DNA of 64,000 bases from an uncultured Acidovorax sp. (GCA_913774625.1 CAJYHL010000039.1:62001-126000); one strand, 5' to 3'; counted from the stretch's first letter, positions 31,289-40,582 are shown. Made by a program: numbers and translations. The notes: generated by a model from the letters alone, not told the origin.

Positions 31289-34200
31289 ACCGACTCAGCA
31301 ATCGCACGATCCTCGCGATCGCCCTTGCCGCCGTGTGGCCCATCGCGCCTGCGATGGCCGCAGCCGGCCAGGAGCTGGCCGCCCGCAACGGCCTGCCGGA
31401 CGACGAGCCGCCGCTGCGCCTGGCGATGAGCTACACCATGACTGCGCCGCAGAACGCGCCGCAGCCGTTGCCGGCGCCTGCGCCCGGCCCGGTCCAGGCG
31501 GCCTACCCGCTGCTGGACCCGCGTGACGCCATGGCCCGGCGCATGCGCCTGGAATACGCGTTGCACGCCAGCCCCGACGTGGATCCGGTGCGCAGCCTGC
31601 CGACGCTGGTGGCGTCCACCGCCCAGGGCCGCGCGGCGGCTGCGGCGCCCGAGCGCGCGCCCGCCACGGCGCAGGTCAGCCTGTCCCGCGAACAGCTGCG
31701 GGCCCTCATGGAGGCCTTGCGGGCGCGGCTGGAGCAGACCTCGTCCGACGGCACGCTGGCCGCGCTGCCGTCCAGCGGCCAGGCCGACATGGTCGTCGGC
31801 ATGCCGGCGCCGCTGCCGCTGTGGCCGGCCAAGTTCTACCCCGTGTCTTCACGGTCCCGACCCATCTATCTGCCCGCCGCTCCCGAGGAGCCCGCAAGCC
31901 GGGCGCCTGTCGCGCCGCGCGGCACGGCCGACCGGCCCCCGCCCACGGTCGAGAGCTATGACGGCGTCCGCTCGGCGACCGACAGGCGCAGGAGCCGGGG
32001 CCGCTCCGCGTCCCGCGTGCCCCGGGATCCGAAGGCGGGCCCGGTGCTGCGCGGCCGCGCCTGGCGGCTGGCCAACCAGGGCTACCGCGCCTACGACCGC
32101 GGCCGCTACGAACAGGCCTTGACGCGTGCCGACGAAGCCCTGCGCCTGCGCCCCGACGTGGTGCGCCTGCATCTGCTGCGCATCTATGCGCTGGACAAGC
32201 TCGGCCGCCGCGACGAGGCCCTGCGTGCAGCGGAGCAGGCCAAGGCCAAGGGACTGGACAGTCCCGAGCTGACTGCGGCCGTGACCAACCTCAGCCCACC
32301 GCCCGGCGTGCCGACGACGGAGGCCTACCGCAAGGGCTTCCCCATCGCGACCCAGGCCTACGAGCAGTACAACGCCGGCAAGTACGCCGAAGCCGCCAAG
32401 ACCGCCGAAGAGGCGGTGCGCACCGACCCCACCCAGGGCCCCTGGGTGCTGCTGTGGCTCAACGCGCTGGAAAACGACCAGCGCTTCGACGAGGCCATCC
32501 AGGCCGGCAACGAAGCCCTGGAGCTGGGCGCGCCCAACCGCGACGAGATCGTGGCCCGCGCCCGCCTGGCCCGCCAGGCCATCGCCAACCAGTACGCCCT
32601 GAAGGCCTACGAGGCCCTGACCAAGAACAAGCCGCTCGATGCGGTCCAGAGCGCCCGCGAAGCCGTGCGCCTGGCGCCCGACGTGGCCAGCCACCAGCTG
32701 CTGCTGATCGGTGCGCTGCAGAGCGCGCAGGACCTGCCGGCGGCCGAGCAGGCCGCCACGGCGGCCCTGGACGCCGACCCCGAGAACACGGCCGTCCAGC
32801 TGCTGCGCGCCTACCTGCGCCAGCAGCTGGGCCGTTCCGAGGCCGCGCAGCAGGACATCGACACCGTGCTGGCCCAGGACTGGATCGACGATTCTCAGCG
32901 CCGCGACACCCGCCTGATCGGCGCCGACCTGGCGCTGGCCGCGGCCAACCCCGAGCGCGTCAAGGAACTGCTGGCGCCGCTGCCGGCGGACGATGCGCAG
33001 GCAGCGCAGCGCCGCCAGGCCGCCGCCAGGATCGGCGGCTGGGGCGCGGCCGACAAGCTCGACGTCGCCGCCTATGCGCCGCTGCAGCTGTGCCGCGACA
33101 CCCCTTATGGCACGGTCTGCGAGGTCCATCCCTGGGATGCGCCCGGCACCGACAACCCCGCTGCGCGCGCCTACGCCGCCTACGGGCAGAAGCGCTACGC
33201 CGACGCCATCGCCCTTGCACGCCGGGCGGTGGCCGAGCAGCCGGACAACGCGGCCAACCAGAACCTGCTGACCATCGCCCTCGCGGCCGGCACGCCGGCC
33301 GAGCGCAAGGAGGCGCTGGAACGCCTGGACGTGGCCCTGAAGGCCACTCCCGAGGACGCCGCCCTGCTGCGCCAGCGCGCCTACCTCTATCTGGCCGAGG
33401 ACCAGCCCTCGCTGGCGCTGCAGGACTTCGTCGCCGCGCGCAGCACCGGCCAGGCGCCGCCGACCAACATCCTCGACGAGGCCTACGCCATGGCCGCCAC
33501 CGGCAACCGCCCGGCGGCAGCGGCCATGCTGCGCCAGGCCATCGACGACGCCGATGCGGGCAAGCTGCCGCTGGATGCCCAGCAGCGCTTCGACACCCGC
33601 AGCGCCGTGGCCAATTTCTCGCGCGAATGGGGCGCCACCGTCTCCGTCGGCTACCGGGGCGCTCGCTCCGCGTCCAACGGGCTGGTGGGGCAGCCGGTAT
33701 CGGTGCCGGGCGACTCCGTGTTCTCGACGGCCGAGGTCTATTGGCGTCCGCCGGAGTTCCTCAACTCCACCACGTCCACCTTCGACGTCTATGGCCGGAT
33801 CTCCAACACCCTGCGCAGCGGCACCGACCGCACGGGCCAGCAGGTCGTGCAGAACCCCTGCGGCGGCGGCACCATCACCGTGGGCGACTCCACCTTCCAG
33901 GGCGCGTCCGGACTGCCGACCACCACCGGCGCCATCGGCGCGCGCTACACGCCTTCCACGGCGGCCAACTTCACCTTCGGGCTGGAGCGCCAGTTCCTGC
34001 TGGGCAGCGCCACGCGCAGCGGCTCGCTCAACCCCGCGTCCGACGACGTGCGCTGCCAGCTGAACAACCAGGCCGCGGCCGTGAACTACGAATCCAGCCG
34101 CGGCACCGGCGGCTGGCAGGCGTACATGCTCTACGGCTTCTACGACGGCACCGCGCTGCGCCTGGACACCACCAGCTGGTACACCATGGAAGGCTACCTG

Positions 34201-34650
34201 CAGGCCGGCTACACCCTGCTGGACACCCCCGTGCGCTACACCGTGCGCAGCGCCACCGGCGAAATACTCGCCAGCGACCGTGGCCGCCTGAAGCGGGGCC
34301 AGGGCTTCGCCGCCGGCGAGGTGCGTGTGGGCCGCAGCATCCTTTCCTCGTACAGCGACCGGCTGGTGATCTTCCCGCACGTGTCCGTCGGCGCCGACTG
34401 GTATTCCACCCGCAACCGCGCTTCGGGCGTTCCGCTCGCGGGCAGCGACTCGTTCGATCTGGCGGGCAACGGCCGTTCCTGGTCCATGGGCGCAGGCCCC
34501 GGCGTGAACTTCCGCTACTGGCTGGCCGGGGACCGCTACAACGCCCAGCGCTCGCACGTCGATCTCAGCCTGCAGTACCGCGCCAACGTGGGCGGCGGCG
34601 ACGCCAGCCGCTCCAAGGGTGTGTTCATGAACCTGTCGTACTCTTACTGA
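31285..34650 (+). CDS. nfrA: NfrA-type TPR / outer-membrane beta-barrel export protein
   Basis: A 1121-aa exported protein with a signal peptide (TILAIALAAVWPIAPAMA). A Pro/Ala-rich variable region extends to about residue 250. Tetratricopeptide repeats cover about 254-740 (for example GYRAYDRGRYEQALTRADEALRLRP in parts). A C-terminal NfrA_C domain runs from about 775 to the end. The last residues NLSYSY end in an aromatic, as outer-membrane barrels do. In E. coli, NfrA is the outer-membrane receptor of phage N4 and the likely exit of the NfrB polymer. It is longer than E. coli NfrA (about 990 aa). Translation is coupled to nfrB. Confidence 0.87.
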   Translation: MNRLSNRTILAIALAAVWPIAPAMAAAGQELAARNGLPDDEPPLRLAMSYTMTAPQNAPQPLPAPAPGPVQAAYPLLDPRDAMARRMRLEYALHASPDVDPVRSLPTLVASTAQGRAAAAAPERAPATAQVSLSREQLRALMEALRARLEQTSSDGTLAALPSSGQADMVVGMPAPLPLWPAKFYPVSSRSRPIYLPAAPEEPASRAPVAPRGTADRPPPTVESYDGVRSATDRRRSRGRSASRVPRDPKAGPVLRGRAWRLANQGYRAYDRGRYEQALTRADEALRLRPDVVRLHLLRIYALDKLGRRDEALRAAEQAKAKGLDSPELTAAVTNLSPPPGVPTTEAYRKGFPIATQAYEQYNAGKYAEAAKTAEEAVRTDPTQGPWVLLWLNALENDQRFDEAIQAGNEALELGAPNRDEIVARARLARQAIANQYALKAYEALTKNKPLDAVQSAREAVRLAPDVASHQLLLIGALQSAQDLPAAEQAATAALDADPENTAVQLLRAYLRQQLGRSEAAQQDIDTVLAQDWIDDSQRRDTRLIGADLALAAANPERVKELLAPLPADDAQAAQRRQAAARIGGWGAADKLDVAAYAPLQLCRDTPYGTVCEVHPWDAPGTDNPAARAYAAYGQKRYADAIALARRAVAEQPDNAANQNLLTIALAAGTPAERKEALERLDVALKATPEDAALLRQRAYLYLAEDQPSLALQDFVAARSTGQAPPTNILDEAYAMAATGNRPAAAAMLRQAIDDADAGKLPLDAQQRFDTRSAVANFSREWGATVSVGYRGARSASNGLVGQPVSVPGDSVFSTAEVYWRPPEFLNSTTSTFDVYGRISNTLRSGTDRTGQQVVQNPCGGGTITVGDSTFQGASGLPTTTGAIGARYTPSTAANFTFGLERQFLLGSATRSGSLNPASDDVRCQLNNQAAAVNYESSRGTGGWQAYMLYGFYDGTALRLDTTSWYTMEGYLQAGYTLLDTPVRYTVRSATGEILASDRGRLKRGQGFAAGEVRVGRSILSSYSDRLVIFPHVSVGADWYSTRNRASGVPLAGSDSFDLAGNGRSWSMGAGPGVNFRYWLAGDRYNAQRSHVDLSLQYRANVGGGDASRSKGVFMNLSYSY

Positions 34651-34674
34651 TCCCGCCTCGACGCAGGGCGCAGG

Positions 34675-34704
34675 ACCGGGCGCCGCATTCCAGCGGCGCC
34701 CGGT
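34675..34704 (+). other. Strong hairpin between nfrA and the AlgJ/AlgX-like gene
   Basis: A perfect 12-bp stem (ACCGGGCGCCGC / GCGGCGCCCGGT) with a 6-base loop, 25 bp after the nfrA stop. It is not followed by a U-run (TCCGCCTTC), so it is unlikely to be a full terminator. It may stabilise the upstream mRNA or reduce expression of the acylation genes. Confidence 0.5.
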
Positions 34705-34733
34705 TCCGCCTTCAACCTCTTCACTTCGTTGCC

Positions 34734-35744
34734 ATGATGAACTTGCCTGCAGCCTCCTCCTTCGCACTCAGCCGCCGTTCCATGCTGGCCTGCTCCCTGG
34801 GCCTGGGTGTCGGCCTGGCCCTGCCCGCAGCCGCGCAGCCGCTCCAGACGGCGACGCTGGCCGTGATCGGCAAGGACGGCTACCTGTTCGCGGGCTGGGG
34901 CAATGCCGCCACGCCGGACTGGGCCGGCATCGACGCGACGGTCGCCCGCGTGGCCGAAGTGCGCAAGCTGCTGAGCGCCAAGGGCATCGCGCTGGTGGTG
35001 CCCGTGCTGCCCGACAAGATGGAGCTGTACGAAGACAAGTTGCCCGAGGGCATGACGCTGACGCCCGAGATGCGCAAGCGCTACGCGGGCATCCTGGATC
35101 GCATGCGGGCGGCCGACATCCCCACCTTCGACGACGACAGCATCCTGCGCGGCCTGATCAAGGGCGGCCAGCCCGTCTACTACCGCACCGACCAGCACTG
35201 GACCCAGCCCGCCGCCGATGCCACCGCGCAGGCCACGGCCGACCTGATCCGCTCGCTGGTGCCCAATCTGGCCGGCGCGCCCGGCACCGGCCTGGCCCTG
35301 GGCACGATGTCCAACGAACGCCGCTTCGGCGACCTGGCCGACCGCTTCCTTTCGCCCGAGCAGCGCAAGGCCGTGGGCCGCGAGATCTTCTCCGTGCGCC
35401 GCGCCGTGGAGGCCGACAGCCTGCTCGGCGAGGTCCAGGCGCCGGTGCACGTCACCGGCAACAGCATGGTGCAGCCGTACTTCGGCTTCCCGCAGAAGCT
35501 CTCCAACCTGCTCGACCGGCGCGTTTCGGTCAACTGGAAGCCCGGCGACGTGGGTTTCTGGTCCATCCTGCTCGAATACGTCGAGTCGGACGCCTTCCGC
35601 AAGCAGCCGCCCCAGGTGCTGGTCTGGCAGCTGTTCGAAGCCAATTTCCACCTGGGCCCGGACGCGCGCGGCCTCTGGGACGCGGCCTCGGTCATCAGCG
35701 ATGCGGACTGGAGCCGCAGGCTCAAGGCGGCGCTGGCGTCCTGA
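34734..35744 (+). CDS. AlgJ/AlgX-like SGNH acyltransferase, probable Tat signal
   Basis: A 336-aa exported protein of the AlgJ/AlgX/WssI type, which transfer acetyl groups to exopolysaccharides in the periplasm. The N-terminus LSRRSMLACSLGLGVGLALP has a twin-arginine pattern followed by a hydrophobic stretch and AAA-Q. The family motif appears as D153-Q-H155-W and the nucleophile block as GNSM with Ser244, in place of the usual DTHW and GDSF. The conserved GYLFAGWG segment near residue 50 is also typical. It ends 3 bp before a second protein of the same class. Confidence 0.8.
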   Translation: MMNLPAASSFALSRRSMLACSLGLGVGLALPAAAQPLQTATLAVIGKDGYLFAGWGNAATPDWAGIDATVARVAEVRKLLSAKGIALVVPVLPDKMELYEDKLPEGMTLTPEMRKRYAGILDRMRAADIPTFDDDSILRGLIKGGQPVYYRTDQHWTQPAADATAQATADLIRSLVPNLAGAPGTGLALGTMSNERRFGDLADRFLSPEQRKAVGREIFSVRRAVEADSLLGEVQAPVHVTGNSMVQPYFGFPQKLSNLLDRRVSVNWKPGDVGFWSILLEYVESDAFRKQPPQVLVWQLFEANFHLGPDARGLWDAASVISDADWSRRLKAALAS

Positions 35745-35747
35745 TCG

Positions 35748-36857
35748 ATGTCGGCGCCACCGCTTTCCACCTGTGATGCATCCCAGCCCGGCCACCGGTT
35801 GATCGCCTGGGCGATCGGCCTCGTGCTGCTCGTCGGCTGCGTCTGGGGCGTGTTCCGCCTGACCCGGCTGCAGTTCGATGCGGCGGACTTCCAGCCCTCG
35901 ACCTGGGTGGACGGCCATGCCGGCAACCAGCTCAACAAGGCGCTGGGCGTGCTGCCGGGCCAGGGCGAGATCGACCTCTGGAGCGCGGCTCTGCGCTATC
36001 GGCTGCTGGGCGATCTGGGACCGCAGGTCGCCGAAGGCTGCCCGGGCTGGCTCTTCTACCGCGACGGCCTGCGCCCGCAGCCCGGCAGCGAGGGAGCTTT
36101 CGAGGAACGCCTGAAGCTCATGCGCGCCTGGACGGAGCGGCTCGCCAAGGCCGGCATCCGCACCGTGGTGGCGGTCGTGCCCGACAAGTCGCGCATCGAG
36201 GCCGAGCAACTGTGCGGCCTGCCCGTGTCGCAGCCCATGCGCGCCAGGATGGATGCATTTCAGCAGGCGCTGGCCGCGCAGGGCGTGGCCCATATCGATC
36301 TGCGGCCCACGCTGGGCGCGCTGCCCCAGCCCTTCTACCGCACCGACGTCCACATGTCGCCCACGGGCGCAGAGGCCGTGGCCGAGCGCATCGCCCAGGC
36401 CGTCCTGCCCTGGCTGGGCGGGCGGGGCGATCAGCGCTTCGACGAGGTGCGCGGCAGTGCGCCGCAGCCGCGCATGGGCGACCTCATCGTGCTGGCCGGG
36501 CTGGAAAACGCCCCCGAAGGCTGGCGTCCGCCTCTCGAAAGCTTCGTGCCCGAGCAGATCCAGCCCGTGCATACCGGCGGCCTGCTGGACGAAGGCCCGC
36601 CTGCGGAGGTGATGCTGGTGGGCGATTCCAACGGCCTGCGCAGCGAATTCGCATCGCGGCTGGGCCGCGGGCTGGGCCGGGAGGTCTGGGACCAGAGCAT
36701 CGCCGGGGGCTATTTCTCCGGCGCCATGCTGGCCACGCTGGACCGCCAGAAGCAATGGCCCTCCAGCCTCAAGGTCGCGGTCTGGCAATTCTCCGAACTC
36801 TCGCTCTCGCTGCCGCTCAGCGCGGCGGAACGACGCGCGCTGGCCGCGCTGCGCTGA
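35748..36857 (+). CDS. AlgJ-like membrane-anchored SGNH acyltransferase
   Basis: A 369-aa protein with one N-terminal membrane helix (LIAWAIGLVLLVGCVWGVFRL, about 18-38) and a periplasmic SGNH-type domain. It has GWLFYRDGL near residue 103, D200-V-H202-M in place of DTHW, and GDSN with Asp293 and Ser294 in a typical nucleophile block. The His-Asp-Ser set is complete, so it is likely to be active. It follows its paralogue by 3 bp and precedes the MBOAT gene by 12 bp. Confidence 0.78.
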   Translation: MSAPPLSTCDASQPGHRLIAWAIGLVLLVGCVWGVFRLTRLQFDAADFQPSTWVDGHAGNQLNKALGVLPGQGEIDLWSAALRYRLLGDLGPQVAEGCPGWLFYRDGLRPQPGSEGAFEERLKLMRAWTERLAKAGIRTVVAVVPDKSRIEAEQLCGLPVSQPMRARMDAFQQALAAQGVAHIDLRPTLGALPQPFYRTDVHMSPTGAEAVAERIAQAVLPWLGGRGDQRFDEVRGSAPQPRMGDLIVLAGLENAPEGWRPPLESFVPEQIQPVHTGGLLDEGPPAEVMLVGDSNGLRSEFASRLGRGLGREVWDQSIAGGYFSGAMLATLDRQKQWPSSLKVAVWQFSELSLSLPLSAAERRALAALR

Positions 36858-36869
36858 CCACACGACGGC

Positions 36870-38447
36870 ATGCTGTTCAATTCCTATCTGTTCCTGTTTT
36901 TGTTCCTGCCGCTGGCGCTGGGCGGCTATTACGCACTGGGCGCCGTGCGGCTGCGCTGGGCCGCGCTCTGGCTGTGCGTGGTGTCCTTCGTCTTCTACGG
37001 CTGGTGGAACCCGCGCTTCGTGGTGCTGCTGGCGGCGTCCATCGCCTTCAACTACGGGGTCAGCCTGCTCATCGTGCGCAGCGCCGGCCAGGCCCGGCGG
37101 CAGTGGTGGACGGTGGCCTTCGGCATCGCCTGCAACCTCACGCTGCTCTTTTATTACAAGTACTTCGCGGCGCTGGTGGGCGAGCTGCACGACTGGGGCT
37201 GGATAGGCCACGGCATGGACGACATCCTGCTGCCGCTCGGCATCTCGTTCTTCACCTTCACGCAGATCGGCTATCTGCTGGACTGCAAGGCGGGCATGGT
37301 CAAGTCGCCCAGCCTGCTCAACCACACCTTGTTCGTGACCTTCTTTCCGCACCTGATTGCCGGGCCGGTGCTGCACCACAAGGAAATGATGCCGCAGTTC
37401 GCCGATGCGCAGAACTACCGCTTCAAGCCGGAAAACCTCTCCATCGGCGGCACGCTGTTCGTGATCGGCCTGGCCAAGAAGGTGCTGCTGGCCGACACCA
37501 TCGCCCCCTATGCCGATGCCGGCTTCACCGACCCGACGCAGCTGGCCTTCTGGGGCGCCTGGGGCACCAGCCTGGCCTATGCCATGCAGCTGTATTTCGA
37601 CTTCTCGGGCTATTCGGACATGGCCATGGGCCTCTCGAAGATGTTCGGCATCCGCTTCCCGCTCAACTTCAATTCGCCCTTCAAGGCGCCGAGCATCATC
37701 GAATACTGGGCGCGCTGGCACATGACGCTGACGCGCTACCTCACGGCCTATCTCTACTACCCCATGGCCATGCGCCTGTCGCGCAGCCGTGCCCGGCGCG
37801 GCCTGCCGGTTGGCTCGGTGGGCAGCCGCACGGCGGGCGGCTTCCTGGTCATGATCGCCATGCCCACGCTCTACACCATGGGGCTGGCAGGCATCTGGCA
37901 CGGCGCCGGCTGGCAGTTCTTCATCTACGGCGTGCTGCACGGCAGCTATCTCTGCATCAACCACGCCTGGCGCATCGCCGTCGGGCCGCGCATCGCACCC
38001 ACCCGGGCCTGGAGCCGCTGGCTGTGGCGCAGCGGCTGCGTGCTGCTGACCTTCGTGGCGGTGATGGTCGCGCATGCCTTCTTCCGCGCGCAGGACGTGT
38101 CCCATGCCGTGGCCTTGCTGCAGGGCATGGCGGGCCTGAACGGCGTGGAGGATTTCGGCGCCTCCTTCGCCGGCCTGATCGGCGGCGACGCCCCGCTGCG
38201 CCTCTGGATCGGCCGGAACCTGCTGGCCGTCTATCTGGTGCTGCTGCTGGCCATCGTCTGGCTGGCGCCCAATTCGCACCAGATCCTCGGCCATTGCTCT
38301 CCCGCGCTGGCCAAGCCCCAGGAGGCCACGCCGGCCTGGATGCGCTGGCGGCCCAGCGGGGCCTGGCTGGCCGTCACCCTGGCGCTGCTGTTCCTGTGCC
38401 TGGCCAGCCTGCACCGGGAAACCCGCTTCCTCTATTTCCAGTTCTGA
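36870..38447 (+). CDS. AlgI-like MBOAT O-acyltransferase
   Basis: A 525-aa multi-pass membrane protein of the MBOAT family (AlgI, DltB, WssH). These proteins move an acyl group from a cytoplasmic donor across the inner membrane for transfer to a polysaccharide. The N-terminus MLFNSYLFLFLFLPLALGGYY is family-typical. Other hallmarks are LPLGISFFTFTQIGYL, YFDFSGYSDMAMGLSKMFGI, IEYWARWHMTLTRYL and the catalytic His344 in AGIWHGAGWQFFIYG. The paired AlgJ-like proteins upstream and AlgF-like protein downstream recreate the alginate acetylation set. Confidence 0.92.
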   Translation: MLFNSYLFLFLFLPLALGGYYALGAVRLRWAALWLCVVSFVFYGWWNPRFVVLLAASIAFNYGVSLLIVRSAGQARRQWWTVAFGIACNLTLLFYYKYFAALVGELHDWGWIGHGMDDILLPLGISFFTFTQIGYLLDCKAGMVKSPSLLNHTLFVTFFPHLIAGPVLHHKEMMPQFADAQNYRFKPENLSIGGTLFVIGLAKKVLLADTIAPYADAGFTDPTQLAFWGAWGTSLAYAMQLYFDFSGYSDMAMGLSKMFGIRFPLNFNSPFKAPSIIEYWARWHMTLTRYLTAYLYYPMAMRLSRSRARRGLPVGSVGSRTAGGFLVMIAMPTLYTMGLAGIWHGAGWQFFIYGVLHGSYLCINHAWRIAVGPRIAPTRAWSRWLWRSGCVLLTFVAVMVAHAFFRAQDVSHAVALLQGMAGLNGVEDFGASFAGLIGGDAPLRLWIGRNLLAVYLVLLLAIVWLAPNSHQILGHCSPALAKPQEATPAWMRWRPSGAWLAVTLALLFLCLASLHRETRFLYFQF

Positions 38448-38460
38448 CGCGAGTCCGCAG

Positions 38461-39153
38461 ATGCATTCCTTCTCCATCCGTTTCCCCCTGCGCGGCCTGA
38501 TCTTCGCCCTGGCCTTGGGCGCGGCAGCATGCGCCGCCTCGGCCGAAGAGGGCGCCCTGTCGCAGCTCTATGCGGCCCGTCCGCCTGCCGGCTCCTCGTT
38601 CGTGCGGGTGGTCAACCCTTCGCCGTCCAGGTTCCAGGTGCGGGTGGCAGAAGGCCCGGTGCAGCGCATCGGCGGCGAACTGCCCGCCACCAGCTACGCC
38701 ATCGTGGCGGGCGGGCGCAAGTTCAGCGTGCAGGTGGACGGCAAGCCCGCCGCCACGCTGGAGGCCAAGCCCAATACCTTCAGCACCCTGGTGCTGCGCC
38801 AGGAAGGCGGCCGTTTCGCCTTCGCGCCCATCGACGACACGGCCGAGACGCCCGATGCGCTCAAGGCCGAGCTGCGCTTCTACAACCTGGCCGAAGGCTG
38901 CGCCAAGGCGCAGCTGGCGCTGGCGCCTGCCGGCACGGCCGTCTTTCGCGACGTGGCGGCCGGGGCTTCGGCCGCGCGCTCGGTCAACCCGGTCAAGGCC
39001 AGCCTGAGCGGGCAGTGCGGCGATGCGGCCACCGCGGCCCAGGCGCTGCCGGCGCTGCAGCCGGGCGACTACCTGAGCCTGTTCCTGGTGGGCCCGGCCG
39101 GCAAGCCGGTGCTGGTGATGCAGCCCAGCCGCACCGACCCGGTCAAGCGTTGA
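38461..39153 (+). CDS. AlgF-like periplasmic protein
   Basis: A 230-aa exported protein with a signal peptide (LRGLIFALALGAAACAASA). Its core (SQLYAARPPAGSSFVRVVNPS, QVRVAEGPVQRIGGELP, and the C-terminal LQPGDYLSLFLVG) is like AlgF, which is needed for alginate O-acetylation though not itself the acyltransferase. It is the last gene of the plus-strand run. Its stop overlaps the end of the convergent ligase gene by 11 bp, so there is no room for a terminator between them. Confidence 0.75.
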   Translation: MHSFSIRFPLRGLIFALALGAAACAASAEEGALSQLYAARPPAGSSFVRVVNPSPSRFQVRVAEGPVQRIGGELPATSYAIVAGGRKFSVQVDGKPAATLEAKPNTFSTLVLRQEGGRFAFAPIDDTAETPDALKAELRFYNLAEGCAKAQLALAPAGTAVFRDVAAGASAARSVNPVKASLSGQCGDAATAAQALPALQPGDYLSLFLVGPAGKPVLVMQPSRTDPVKR

Positions 39154-40582
39154 GCGCCAGGTAGATCTCGGCCAGCTTGGCCCGGTCGATCTTGTAGTTG
39201 ACCGACACCGGCATGCGCGGGCAGGGCAGCAGCTCGGTCGGCAGCATGTAGTGCGGCAGGCGGGTGGCCAGCAGGTTCTTCCAGTCGGCCAGCTCTGCGG
39301 GCAGGCTCTCGTTGCCTTCGCCGGTTTCCACGAAGGCGACGAGGCGCGCCACCGTGCCGTTGGGCCTGCGCAGGGCCACGGCGGCCCCGGCGCGCCCGCC
39401 CGGCAGGGTGGCGAGGGCGGCATCCACTTCCAGCAGTTCGAGCCGGTAGCCGTTGAGCTTGATCTGGTCGTCTATGCGGCCCTGGCAGAAGAGCAGGCCG
39501 CCTTCGCCTTCGCTGCCCAGGTCGCCGGTGCGGAAGCCCCGCTGGCCGTCCTTCATGAACATGCGCGTGGCGTTCAGGTCGGGCCGGTTGATGTAGCCGC
39601 GCATCACGTGGGGGCCCACGATGCAGAGCTCGCCCTCGTCGCAATACACCAGTGAATCGCGCTTGGCATGGCCGATGGGCATGACGGCATCGGACGCCAG
39701 AAGGGCGTCGTCCACCTTCAGCAGCGTGGTGGCCACCGTGGCCTCCGTGGGCCCGTAGGTATTGAGGATGGGCAGGCCCGGAAAGCGTTTGCGCAGCTGG
39801 CGCGCCAGCGGCACGGGCAGCGGCTCGCCGCAGAAGAGGAAGTTGCGCAGCGAGGGCAGGGCGCTGGCCGTGAAGCCCGGGTTCAGTAGCTGCTGCTGCG
39901 CGAAGGAGGGTGTGGACGTCCAGGTGGTGACGCCGTGCCGCGCGATCAGCTCGGCCACCTTCAGCGGCGAGGCGCCGGAGTCGCGGTCCAGCAGCAAGAT
40001 GGTGCCGCCGGTCGTGAGCGCGCCGAACACGTCGTAGAGCGACACGTCGAAGCTGAACACCGTGTGGTTGAGAAAGACCGGCAGTTCGCCCAGGTCGAAA
40101 TCCAGCCGCATCCAGTCGATCAGGCCCTGCACGCCTTCGCGGCCGATCTGCACGCCCTTGGGCTTGCCGGTGGTGCCCGAGGTGAACATGATGTAGCAGA
40201 GGCCCGTTTCGGCCAGCTCGGGCGCCGGGCCTTCGCGCGGCACCTGGAAGCGGCCGGCCGCCGCGTCGTACATCAGGTGCGCGTCCAGCGTGTCGATGAT
40301 GCTCTGCAGCCGGTCCTGCGGATAGACCGCATCGACCGGCACGAAGGGGGCGCGCAGCATCAGGGCGCCGGTCAGCGCCACCATGAAGGCCGCTTCCTTG
40401 TGGCCCCGGATCACGATGGGCGCGTCGGCCCGCAGGCCCAGCGAGCGGGCCTCTTCGCACCAGGCCATGGCTTCGGAGCGCAGCGCCTGCCAGCTCAGGC
40501 TGCGGTCGTGGGCGACCACGGCCGGCGCGTCGGGGCGGGTGGACAGGTCCCGGAACTCGCCGGTGTCGAAGTCGAAATGCAT
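39143..40582 (-). CDS. Amino-acid/acyl-AMP ligase (adenylation enzyme, DltA-like)
   Basis: A 479-aa stand-alone adenylation enzyme. A-domain core motifs are all visible: FTSGTTGKPKG, NTYGPTEATV, GFRTGDLG, GRIDDQIKLNGYRLELLEV and the C-terminal lysine region SVNYKIDRAKL. This set resembles DltA (D-alanine carrier protein ligase) and the prolyl-AMP ligases of pyrrole pathways. It would activate a small carboxylic or amino acid and load the adjacent carrier protein; the substrate cannot be read by eye. The start at 40582 (MHFDFDTGE) is preferred over GTG 40600. It lies 113 bp after the carrier-protein gene. Confidence 0.85.
   Translation of the reverse strand: MHFDFDTGEFRDLSTRPDAPAVVAHDRSLSWQALRSEAMAWCEEARSLGLRADAPIVIRGHKEAAFMVALTGALMLRAPFVPVDAVYPQDRLQSIIDTLDAHLMYDAAAGRFQVPREGPAPELAETGLCYIMFTSGTTGKPKGVQIGREGVQGLIDWMRLDFDLGELPVFLNHTVFSFDVSLYDVFGALTTGGTILLLDRDSGASPLKVAELIARHGVTTWTSTPSFAQQQLLNPGFTASALPSLRNFLFCGEPLPVPLARQLRKRFPGLPILNTYGPTEATVATTLLKVDDALLASDAVMPIGHAKRDSLVYCDEGELCIVGPHVMRGYINRPDLNATRMFMKDGQRGFRTGDLGSEGEGGLLFCQGRIDDQIKLNGYRLELLEVDAALATLPGGRAGAAVALRRPNGTVARLVAFVETGEGNESLPAELADWKNLLATRLPHYMLPTELLPCPRMPVSVNYKIDRAKLAEIYLALNA

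Noticed and set aside
34644-38477. Open frame of about 1277 codons on the minus strand
   Set aside because: It runs antisense across clear AlgJ/AlgX-like, MBOAT and AlgF-like genes and its translation is low-complexity His/Arg/Gln-rich, an effect of high GC content.
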